This document shows positions 1 to 5,483 of a stretch of DNA of 17,378 nt, one piece after another (within the stretch, counting starts at the first letter, position 1; each line of letters starts with the position of its first letter). The position numbers and the translations under genes were made by a program. Under the pieces are notes generated by a model, which ran no database searches, was not told the origin of the DNA, and was given only the letters and a program-made list of their open reading frames with translations. The DNA comes from CAZDYI01 sp964509765 (GTDB lineage Bacteria; Pseudomonadota; Gammaproteobacteria; Tethybacterales; Tethybacteraceae). The stretch lies in contig CAZDYI010000143.1 in assembly GCA_964509765.1 (NCBI GenBank), positions 1 to 17,378 of the forward strand. The letters run 5' to 3'.

Positions 1-71
1 CCCGACCAGCCGCCGGCCGCGACGGCGGCAAGCAAGGACAGGATCGAGAGGATGATCCGCAGGAATCTCAT
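1..71 (-). CDS. Small membrane protein, N-terminal fragment (cut by window edge)
   Basis: The reading frame starts at the CAT on positions 69-71 and runs off the left edge after about 23 codons. The visible residues begin MRFLRIILSILSLLAAV and form one hydrophobic stretch, so it is either a signal peptide or a first membrane span. The start of this peptide (MRxLRxxL) resembles that of the next minus-strand gene at 171-407, so the two may be tandem paralogues. No strong ribosome binding site is seen before the ATG. A perfect TATAAT box and a stem-loop lie 40-82 bases upstream, which supports a transcribed gene here. I do not recognise the family and too little is visible to assign a function. 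Confidence 0.5.
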   Translation of the reverse strand, partial: MRFLRIILSILSLLAAVAAGGWS

Positions 72-110
72 CGGTGGGCGGGGCTCCGGCTGCTGTCGGG
101 GTTCTGTCCG

Positions 111-140
111 CTGCCGCATGCCGTGAGGGCAATGCGGCAG
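111..140 (-). other. Stem-loop in the leader of the gene at 1-71
   Basis: Nine-base arms CTGCCGCAT (111-119) and ATGCGGCAG (132-140) are perfectly complementary. An inner GCC/GGC pair set (120-122 with 128-130) extends the stem past one unpaired A at 131, leaving a loop of about five bases. On the minus strand it would sit at the very 5' end of an mRNA started from the TATAAT at 148-153. It is not a terminator for that strand, because the T-run precedes the stem, and on the plus strand it is followed by A residues. A stabilising or regulatory 5' hairpin is the simplest reading. Confidence 0.55.
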
Positions 141-147
141 GGAAAAA

Positions 148-153
148 ATTATA
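148..153 (-). promoter_or_regulatory. Perfect -10 box (TATAAT), minus strand
   Basis: The plus strand reads ATTATA here, so the minus strand reads TATAAT within an AT-rich island (141-156) in otherwise GC-rich DNA. A transcript starting about seven bases on would begin near 141, immediately before the stem-loop at 111-140, and would reach the gene starting at 71. The matching -35 position (about 171-176) is only weakly like consensus. The box lies just after the stop codon of the upstream minus-strand gene at 171-407, so the downstream gene may have its own promoter. Confidence 0.45.
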
Positions 154-170
154 TCAAGGGAAGCGGTCCG

Positions 171-407
171 TCAGCGCCCGCCCCGGCCGCCGCCGCGAAG
201 CCTGCCAAGCGGCAGCAGCAGCGTGCTCGCGGCGAAGAAGGCCGCGGCCGCAATCCCCCAGGCGACGGTGCGCGAGAACTCGGCCCCGATCACGGGCAGG
301 ACAACCGTGCCCGGGTGGGCCAGGTCGGACAGGAGAAAGCTCATCGCCCCCGCGAGGGAGGCGAAAAGGAGCAGGACCACCCCCAGAAAGAACCTCAGGA
401 CCCTCAT
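171..407 (-). CDS. Small hydrophobic membrane protein of unknown function (78 aa)
   Basis: The protein starts MRVLRFFLGVVLLLFASLAG and holds two hydrophobic segments: about residues 4-27, and about 46-66 around VAWGIAAAAFFAASTLLLPL. It ends in a short basic Gly/Arg-rich tail, as expected of an inner-membrane protein with a cytoplasmic C-terminus. It is the end of a longer open frame, but upstream of this ATG that frame is antisense to the plus-strand operon and arginine-rich, so I start the gene at 407. A plausible promoter (TTGGTT, 18 bases, GATACT) lies at 427-456. No good Shine-Dalgarno sequence is visible. I recognise no family. The N-terminus resembles that of the truncated minus-strand gene at 1-71. 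Confidence 0.5.
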   Translation of the reverse strand: MRVLRFFLGVVLLLFASLAGAMSFLLSDLAHPGTVVLPVIGAEFSRTVAWGIAAAAFFAASTLLLPLGRLRGGGRGGR

Positions 408-426
408 TTGCCCAAGCCAAGAGTCT

Positions 427-456
427 AGTATCCACGGGCTTAAAAAAACGAACCAA
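427..456 (-). promoter_or_regulatory. Candidate minus-strand promoter for the 78-aa protein
   Basis: Read on the minus strand, TTGGTT (456-451) and GATACT (432-427) are separated by 18 bases. This gives a sigma70-like promoter about 20 bases before the start at 407. It lies in the AT-richer divergent region 408-542, which must also carry signals for the plus-strand tra operon. The match is moderate. Confidence 0.3.
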
Positions 457-528
457 ACGCCGGTGCCGTTTTTCCGCACTTTTGGCCGCGATTCGGTGAT
501 TGAATGCGTTTCCCCTGCAACGGACGAA

Positions 529-534
529 AAGGAG
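529..534 (+). promoter_or_regulatory. Strong ribosome binding site AAGGAG for the first operon gene
   Basis: AAGGAG is followed by eight bases and then ATG at 543. This decides the start of the first gene at 543 rather than at the in-frame ATG at 504, which has no comparable site. It is the best Shine-Dalgarno match at the head of the operon, which fits initiation here and coupled translation downstream. Confidence 0.7.
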
Positions 535-542
535 CGACGCAG

Positions 543-1283
543 ATGTTCATTCTTCACTTCACAGCCACGGACGCAATCCCGCTTGGGACGGAGTCCGCAA
601 GCGGGCCGGCGCGCTACGACTTCCAGCCGCCCGTGGCCGGGCTCACGAAGCCCGGGACGGAGTTCGTGCTCCGCGAGGAGGACGTCAGGGACATCGAGGT
701 CTTCGGCTACGACGGCGCCCAGGGCGTCTTCAAGGTCTTCCTCCCGGACCGCGGGAGCAAGCGCCGCTCGGCGCCGAGGGAGCTGGCGAGGGACTTCGAG
801 GAGGCCCTCGACGAGGGGGACGTCAGGCTGGCGCTCTCCCTCGTGAAGATCTACTTCGCCAAGGGCATGTCCGAGCCGTTCGCGGTCGACTACGTCGACC
901 ACGTCCTCTCCCGGACGCGCATCGCGGACAGGATCGTCGTCGCCGGCTACACCGACGGCGACTGCACGATGGCCGAGAGCGTGGCGCTCGGCCTGCGGCG
1001 GGCGTACACGATCCGGAAAACCCTCGTCAGGGGCGGGACGGACGTGCCGGTGTTCGCGGTCGCGCGGCCGAAAAGCGGCTTCGCCCCCGACGAGCGCTAC
1101 AGCCGTCGGGTCGAGGTGTCCGCCGTGTTCGGGGGGCTGGTCCTGGAAGCGGGGCTCGGCATCGCCGCCGGCAGGGGGAAGGCAGCCGCCGAGGAGCTGG
1201 TCCACGCCCACGCGATCAACTGCTCGCGGTCCCCCATCCGGGGCTTCAAGGACCTGGCCATGGTCCTCCGGAGCGCGGCGTGA
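543..1283 (+). CDS. OmpA-like C-terminal domain protein without signal peptide, first gene of tra operon
   Basis: The 246-residue protein starts MFILHFTATDAIPLG. Residues of about 135-200 look like the OmpA/MotB peptidoglycan-binding fold. IVVAGYTDGD matches the family's GYTDxxG segment, a RRAYTI stretch sits where LSxxRA is expected, and a late SRRVEVSAVF segment resembles NRRVEI. The Asp of TD and the Arg of RRA, the usual diaminopimelate-binding pair, are both present. There is no hydrophobic leader at either candidate start, so export is not obvious. The C-terminal 50 residues after the OmpA-like part are unassigned. Its stop overlaps the traA start in GTGA. OmpA-like proteins are not standard parts of the F system. 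A peptidoglycan-anchoring or regulatory role would be inference. Confidence 0.6.
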   Translation: MFILHFTATDAIPLGTESASGPARYDFQPPVAGLTKPGTEFVLREEDVRDIEVFGYDGAQGVFKVFLPDRGSKRRSAPRELARDFEEALDEGDVRLALSLVKIYFAKGMSEPFAVDYVDHVLSRTRIADRIVVAGYTDGDCTMAESVALGLRRAYTIRKTLVRGGTDVPVFAVARPKSGFAPDERYSRRVEVSAVFGGLVLEAGLGIAAGRGKAAAEELVHAHAINCSRSPIRGFKDLAMVLRSAA

Positions 1284-1582
1284 GGGCCGCGTCCGCAGCC
1301 AGGGCGGCCTGCCTGGCGATTGCCTGCGCGCTCGCGCTCGCGCTGTCGCAGGGCGCCCTCGCCGGAACCGGCGGGGCCGAGTTCGCCGACGTGGTCGACA
1401 CTCTCGAGGGGTGGGCGACCGGCGGGCTCGGACAGGTGATCTCGCTCGCGGCGGTCCTGATCGGGGCGATCATCTCGGTGGTCCGCTCGAACCCGATGCC
1501 GATCCTCTCGGGGATCGCGTTCGCGATGATCCTCAACTTCACCCCGGGGATCGTGGTGAACCTCCTCACCGGGACGATCTGA
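1280..1582 (+). CDS. traA: F-type conjugative pilin precursor TraA
   Basis: This is the structural pilin of an F-like pilus. The 100-residue precursor starts at GTG within the GTGA overlap with the preceding gene. Residues 1-28 form a signal peptide with a hydrophobic Ala/Leu core ending in GALA, followed by a mature chain of about 72 residues, close to the roughly 70 of F pilin. The mature part has two hydrophobic helices, about LGQVISLAAVLIGAIISVV and ILSGIAFAMILNFTPGIVV, joined by a short basic loop (RSNP). That is the hairpin topology of TraA/VirB2 pilins stored in the inner membrane. Position directly before traL agrees. Pilins diverge strongly, so the call rests on size, topology and context. 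No TraQ-like chaperone gene is seen. Confidence 0.85.
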   Translation: MRAASAARAACLAIACALALALSQGALAGTGGAEFADVVDTLEGWATGGLGQVISLAAVLIGAIISVVRSNPMPILSGIAFAMILNFTPGIVVNLLTGTI

Positions 1583-1872
1583 TGGACCGGCTCGAGTGGA
1601 ACGTCCCGCGCAGCCTCGACGAGACGCCGCGGCTGCTGCTCTTCGACATCCACCAGGTCGTGCTGTTCGTGACGCTCGCGGCGCTCGGGATCGTGCTGGG
1701 CTCGATGCTCGGCGGGATCGCCGCCGGCGCCGTGCTCGCGAAGCTCTACGGCAACCTGCGCTCGCACCGGCACCCGTGCATCGTCAAGCACCTGGCCTAC
1801 TGGTACCTGCCGGCCTGGGTGCTCAGCCTGCACGGCTCGCCGCCGGGCCACCTGCGTGTCTTCGTCGGCTAG
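1582..1872 (+). CDS. traL: Type IV secretion inner-membrane protein TraL
   Basis: TraL is a small inner-membrane component of the F pilus assembly complex, related to VirB3. The protein has 96 residues (F TraL about 91). It begins MDRLEWNVPRSLDETPRLLL, has a long hydrophobic segment around residues 25-50 (VVLFVTLAALGIVLG onward), and a second, shorter one near HLAYWYLPAWVL. The ATG shares one base with the traA stop (TGATG), which suggests translational coupling. It is followed without a gap by traE. Length, charge pattern and position all match the family. Confidence 0.88.
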   Translation: MDRLEWNVPRSLDETPRLLLFDIHQVVLFVTLAALGIVLGSMLGGIAAGAVLAKLYGNLRSHRHPCIVKHLAYWYLPAWVLSLHGSPPGHLRVFVG

Positions 1873-2457
1873 ATGGATGCGGCCACCCATGGGCGACGGA
1901 TGTCGAGCCTGCTCCGAGAGGCGCGGTTCTTCCGCCTCGCGTCGCTGGTCCTCGCGGGGGCGGTCGTGGTCCAGGCCGTGACGCTCGCGGTCAGCGGGCT
2001 GTCGCCCAAGCGGGTCGTGGTCGTCCCGGCAGAGGTCCGCACCGAGTTCTGGGTCGAGGAGGGCCGGGTGTCGCGCAGCTACTACCTCGAGTGGGGCTAC
2101 TTCATCGCCTCGCTGGTGCTGAACGTCACGCCGCAGAGCGTCGACTACCAGAACGAGGTGCTGATGCGGCACGTCGCGGTCAGGCACCGCGACGCCATCC
2201 GCACGGGCCTCGCCGCCGCGGCCGCCCGCCTCAAGGAGGAGGGCCTGAGCACCTTCTTCAGCGTCGGCGAGGTCCACGTCGACCAGGAGGGCGGCCGGGT
2301 CGCGTTCACCGGGACGCTGTCGAGCTACGTCGAGGGCCGCAAGGTCGGCGAGCGGGACGCGGCGTACTCCGCGGCGTTCGTGGTCGAGGGAGCCAGGCTG
2401 CAGCTGGTCTCGTTCCTCGAGACGGACGTCGAGGACGTCTTCGAGCCGCTGCAGTGA
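1873..2457 (+). CDS. traE: Type IV secretion protein TraE
   Basis: TraE is the VirB8-like inner-membrane scaffold protein of F-type systems. The 194-residue protein (F TraE about 188) has one N-terminal membrane span, about residues 19-40 (RLASLVLAGAVVVQAVTLAV), then a periplasmic domain. The YYLEWGYFIASLVLNVTPQS stretch corresponds to the conserved TraE segment with an ALRLNV-like motif. The C-terminal half carries the mixed alpha/beta pattern ending in an acidic tail. The ATG abuts the traL TAG. An alternative in-frame ATG at 1900 would remove nine residues before the membrane span, and neither start has a strong ribosome binding site. The stop overlaps traK in GTGA. Confidence 0.88.
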   Translation: MDAATHGRRMSSLLREARFFRLASLVLAGAVVVQAVTLAVSGLSPKRVVVVPAEVRTEFWVEEGRVSRSYYLEWGYFIASLVLNVTPQSVDYQNEVLMRHVAVRHRDAIRTGLAAAAARLKEEGLSTFFSVGEVHVDQEGGRVAFTGTLSSYVEGRKVGERDAAYSAAFVVEGARLQLVSFLETDVEDVFEPLQ

Positions 2458-3161
2458 GCGTCCGCGCCGCCATGGCCGCGCTCCTCGCGCTCGCCGCTGC
2501 CGCGGCCCACGCCGGCGGGCAGGCGGTAGAGGCCGAGGACGGGGCGGTCGTGCGGGTGTCGGCCTCTGAGCCCAACCTCGTCGAGGCCAGGGAGGGGCGG
2601 GTCTCGGCGTTCGTGTTCACCGAGGGCTCGATGACAGAGACGATCGACGGCGACGCCGGGGTGGTCTACTTCAGGCCGCTCGGCGAGGGCCCGGCCTCGG
2701 GCTTCGTCGAGGTCACCGCCGGCGACGGAACGCGGACGCGGTTCTCGCTGATCGTCGTTCCCGACCCGGACTGGCCAGCGCAGCGGATCCTGCTCGGGGC
2801 CGCTCCGGAGTCCTTTGCCGACGCTCCGCCGGAGCGCCCGGCGCTCCCCGCCGGCCACGTGGCCGGCATCAAGGAGGTCGTCCGCGACCTCGCCACAGGC
2901 GGCAAACCTCCGGCCGCGGCGGGCGGCGGGCGGACCCTCCTCGGAAGCCTGGCGGTGACGTGGTCAGTCGCCGTCAGGCGAGGGGGGCTGGTCGGCGAGC
3001 TTGCCGTGATCGAGAACACCGGCGACGTTGAGGTCGCGGTCGAGGAGGCGATGCTGCGGCTGGACCCCGGCGTGCTCGCGGTGTCGCTGAGCGAGACGTC
3101 GGTTGCCCCGGGGCAGAGGGCCGAAGCCTACGTCGTGCGCCGCGCGGAGGGCGGCAGGTGA
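2454..3161 (+). CDS. traK: Type IV secretion secretin-like protein TraK
   Basis: TraK is the periplasmic, secretin-like core-complex protein, analogous to VirB9, that links TraB to the outer-membrane lipoprotein TraV. The 235 residues (F TraK about 242) begin at a GTG in a GTGA overlap with traE. The alternative ATG at 2472 would shorten the signal peptide. Residues 1-20 form an Ala/Leu signal peptide ending in AHA. The next part is beta-rich (VSAFVFTEGSMTETIDGD, VVYFRPLGEG), as in the TraK N-terminal domain. A low-complexity Pro/Gly/Ala linker follows near residues 130-165, then a second beta domain with ELAVIENTGDVEVAVEEAML, a pattern typical of the family C-terminus. The stop overlaps traB in GTGA. 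Confidence 0.87.
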   Translation: MSVRAAMAALLALAAAAAHAGGQAVEAEDGAVVRVSASEPNLVEAREGRVSAFVFTEGSMTETIDGDAGVVYFRPLGEGPASGFVEVTAGDGTRTRFSLIVVPDPDWPAQRILLGAAPESFADAPPERPALPAGHVAGIKEVVRDLATGGKPPAAAGGGRTLLGSLAVTWSVAVRRGGLVGELAVIENTGDVEVAVEEAMLRLDPGVLAVSLSETSVAPGQRAEAYVVRRAEGGR

Positions 3162-4453
3162 GCGCCGCGGAGGGCGGCGCGCCCGATGCCAGGAGGCAGG
3201 GCGCGGCCCGCAACGAGGACGCCCGGCGCAAGCAGTACATGTTCCTGTCGCTGATCGCAGGGGTAGTGGCCGTGCTTGTCGTCGGCTTCAGCTACCTGTC
3301 GCGGACGGGGGCGGTGCCCGACTTCGGCGAGCGGCCCAGGCTCACCGTGCCCGGCCAGGGCGTCGACTCCGGCGAGCTGTGGCGCAAGAGCGCCGAGGAG
3401 GACATCCGGGTCCTCGAGGAGAGCGAGCGCCGCCTGCGCGACTCGCTCGCCCGCATGGAGGACCGCCTCGAGACGGTGGTCGTCGAGATAGAGCAGGCGC
3501 GCATAGCGGAGCAGGAGGCAGCGTTCGAGCGCGAGGTCCTGCTGCTCGCGTCCATGGAGACGCCGGCGCCAAGCGAAGTTCTACAGCCTCAAGAACTCCC
3601 GGCGTCTCCGCCTTACTACGAGCCGCTTCCGCCCGAGCCTGCGATCAGCCTCGTCAAGGTCGGAGCCTCCCTGCCGCCGGCCCCCATTCCCATTGCCGCG
3701 GCAGAGGAGGATCCGCCTCGGGAGCGCGCCCGCGGCAGGAGAAGGCAGCCCGAGCGGGAGGATCCCGACGAGGACTACATACCGAGCGGCTCGTTCATGC
3801 GCGCGGTGATCCTCGGCGGGATAGACGCGCCGACGGGCAACGTCTCGCGGGACAACCCGCATCCGGTGCTGCTGCGGATCTCGGACGAGGCGAGGCTGCC
3901 GAACCTCGAGCGCAAGGACCTGCGCGAGTGCCTCGTCCTCGCCGCGGGCTACGGCGACATCTCGAGCGAGCGCGCCCTGCTGCGCACCGAGCGGATGAGC
4001 TGCCGCCGCGACGAGGGCGGCTACTTCGACAGCCAGGTGCGCGGCTTCGTCGTCGGCGAGGACGGCCGCGCCGGCGTGCGCGGGAAGCTGGTCACGAAGC
4101 AGGGCCAGCTCCTGCAGCGCTCGCTGCTCGCCGGGATCGGCTCGGGGCTGAGCGACGTTTTCCGCACGAGCTACACCGAGCGGCTCCGCGCCTCGACCGC
4201 GGCGAACTCGTCTGCGGTCGCAAGCAGCAGCTCGACGACGGTGACGGTCGCGCAGCCGAGCTACGACGTCGGCGACTACGCCGTCGCCGGCCTCGCCGCG
4301 GGGACCGGCACGGCGCTAGGCCGGCTTTCCGACTACTACATCGCGCTCGCCGAGCGCACCCACCCGATCATCGAGGTGGGCGCCGGCAGGACGGTGGACA
4401 TCGTCCTGCAGGAGGGCATCGACCTGTCCGAGGAGCGCTCAGAGGACGGATGA
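3158..4453 (+). CDS. traB: Type IV secretion core protein TraB (VirB10-like)
   Basis: TraB spans the envelope as the VirB10-type core protein, contacting TraK and TraV. The 431 residues (F TraB about 475) start at GTG. A short basic cytoplasmic tail precedes a single membrane span at about residues 27-47 (YMFLSLIAGVVAVLVVGFSY). A charged coiled-coil follows, about residues 72-130, rich in ER/EE heptads. Next come a proline-rich periplasmic stretch (about 133-175) and an Arg/Glu-rich linker. The conserved beta-barrel domain starts near residue 207 at YIPSGSFMRAVILGGIDAP, the clear TraB/VirB10 signature, and continues through VLLRISDEARLPN and the Ser-rich antenna-like region. It overlaps dsbC in ATGA. 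Confidence 0.92.
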   Translation: MSAAEGGAPDARRQGAARNEDARRKQYMFLSLIAGVVAVLVVGFSYLSRTGAVPDFGERPRLTVPGQGVDSGELWRKSAEEDIRVLEESERRLRDSLARMEDRLETVVVEIEQARIAEQEAAFEREVLLLASMETPAPSEVLQPQELPASPPYYEPLPPEPAISLVKVGASLPPAPIPIAAAEEDPPRERARGRRRQPEREDPDEDYIPSGSFMRAVILGGIDAPTGNVSRDNPHPVLLRISDEARLPNLERKDLRECLVLAAGYGDISSERALLRTERMSCRRDEGGYFDSQVRGFVVGEDGRAGVRGKLVTKQGQLLQRSLLAGIGSGLSDVFRTSYTERLRASTAANSSAVASSSSTTVTVAQPSYDVGDYAVAGLAAGTGTALGRLSDYYIALAERTHPIIEVGAGRTVDIVLQEGIDLSEERSEDG

Positions 4454-5130
4454 GAAGCCGTGTCGCGCTTGCCGCCATGTTGCTGACCGCAGCGGGAACG
4501 GCCGCGGTCGCGGGCACCGCCGAGGAGGCGCTGCAGGCCGCGCGCGACCGCTACCCGACTGTTGACGTGCGCTCGGCCGAGGCCACCCCGCTGCCCGGCG
4601 TGTTCAAGTACGACATGGGCGGCGAGACCGTCTACGGCGACGCGGGCGCGCGGTACCTGATCCTCGGCAAGCTCGTCGACATGGACGCGAACCCCGCGCC
4701 GCAGCCCGGCTACGCCGAGGTGGCCGGCAGGTCCTTCCTGCTCCAGGACGGCGACCGGGGCGAGCTCGTGGTGTTCTCGGACCCCGACTGCCCGTACTGC
4801 GCGATGCTCGAGCGGCGCCTCGTGGCCGGCGAGCTTTCAGGCTGGCGCATCGGCGTGGTCCTGATCCGGTCGACGGGCGGGACCGGCGAGGTCGCCGCGC
4901 GGATACTGTGCTCTGCCGACCCCGGCCGTGCGTACCGCTCGTACCTTCTCGAGGGGCGAGAGCCCGACAGCTGCGAGGGCGGCGACGCAGCTGCGCACGA
5001 GGAGGTCGCAGCCAGGCTCGGGGTGACCGCGACGCCGACCTTCATGGTCCCGAGCGGGGCGCTGGTGGCCGGCCTGCCGGAGGCTTCAGAGCTGCGCGAT
5101 TGGGCGGAGCGGGGGCAGCCTGTCCGATGA
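4450..5130 (+). CDS. dsbC: DsbC-type periplasmic disulfide isomerase of the tra locus
   Basis: This is a periplasmic thiol-disulfide isomerase of the DsbC/DsbG family. The 226 residues begin with a signal peptide (about 1-21, ending AVAG). A small N-terminal dimerisation-like domain follows, with GVFKYDMGGETVYGDAGARY and ILGKLVDM, both typical of DsbC. The thioredoxin domain has VVFSDPDCPYC with active-site cysteines 114 and 117, and the cis-proline loop is T195-P196 (VTATPTFMVP). Two further cysteines lie near SADPGRAYRSY. The gene is embedded between traB and traV with ATGA overlaps on both sides, the same location as in the gonococcal genetic island and SXT-like elements. Likely clients are the cysteine-rich TraU, TraN and TraH. 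Confidence 0.9.
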   Translation: MRSRVALAAMLLTAAGTAAVAGTAEEALQAARDRYPTVDVRSAEATPLPGVFKYDMGGETVYGDAGARYLILGKLVDMDANPAPQPGYAEVAGRSFLLQDGDRGELVVFSDPDCPYCAMLERRLVAGELSGWRIGVVLIRSTGGTGEVAARILCSADPGRAYRSYLLEGREPDSCEGGDAAAHEEVAARLGVTATPTFMVPSGALVAGLPEASELRDWAERGQPVR

Positions 5131-5483
5131 GGCTGATTCTTGCCGCGCTTGCGGCCGCGATCGCGGCCGGCTGCGCCCAGGACCAGGGGTCCACGTTGTC
5201 ATGCCCCGGCCCGGACGCAACCGGCTGCGACCCTCTGTCGACCGTGTTCGAGCGCACGGTCGCCGCCGCCGCGAAGGAGGCGGAGCCGGTCGTGGTCCGC
5301 CGCACGGCGGCCCCGAGCGAGCCGCGCCTGGACCCGCCCCGCCTGCTGCGGGTGTGGATCGCGCCGTGGAGGGACGCCGACGGCGACCTCCACGACCAGC
5401 AGCACATCCACATCGTCCTCGAGGAGCCGGCGTGGTCGCTCGGCGCCGGGACTGTCCCGGCCGCGGAGGGGGGAAAGAGGTGA
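5127..5483 (+). CDS. traV: Type IV secretion outer-membrane lipoprotein TraV
   Basis: TraV is the VirB7-like outer-membrane lipoprotein that anchors the core complex. The 118-residue precursor has a lipoprotein signal with lipobox AAGC and acylated Cys16. Two more cysteines follow at 26 and 34 in a CPGPDATGC segment ending LSTVFE, which is the conserved paired-cysteine motif of TraV. The C-terminal part contains LLRVWIAPWRDADGDLHDQQ, a strong TraV signature. It is shorter than F TraV (about 171), mainly because the variable middle linker is reduced. It starts in an ATGA overlap with dsbC and ends in GTGA with traC. Confidence 0.9.
   Translation: MRLILAALAAAIAAGCAQDQGSTLSCPGPDATGCDPLSTVFERTVAAAAKEAEPVVVRRTAAPSEPRLDPPRLLRVWIAPWRDADGDLHDQQHIHIVLEEPAWSLGAGTVPAAEGGKR

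Noticed and set aside
111..156. The hairpin at 111-140 with its adjacent A-run as an intrinsic terminator
   Set aside because: For the plus strand the stem is followed by A residues, and for the minus strand the T-run precedes the stem, so neither orientation has the stem-then-T order.
408..542. A plus-strand sigma70 promoter for the tra operon
   Set aside because: I looked for -35/-10 pairs with 16-18 base spacing and found none convincing. The operon promoter is probably here, or further upstream, but I cannot place it.
408..1211. Minus-strand open frame continuing upstream of the 78-aa membrane protein (346 codons in all)
   Set aside because: Beyond the ATG at 407 it is antisense to the OmpA-like gene, crosses the AT-rich divergent promoter region, and is Arg/Pro/Gly/Asp-rich as expected from high-GC shadow frames. 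Only the last 78 codons look like a protein.
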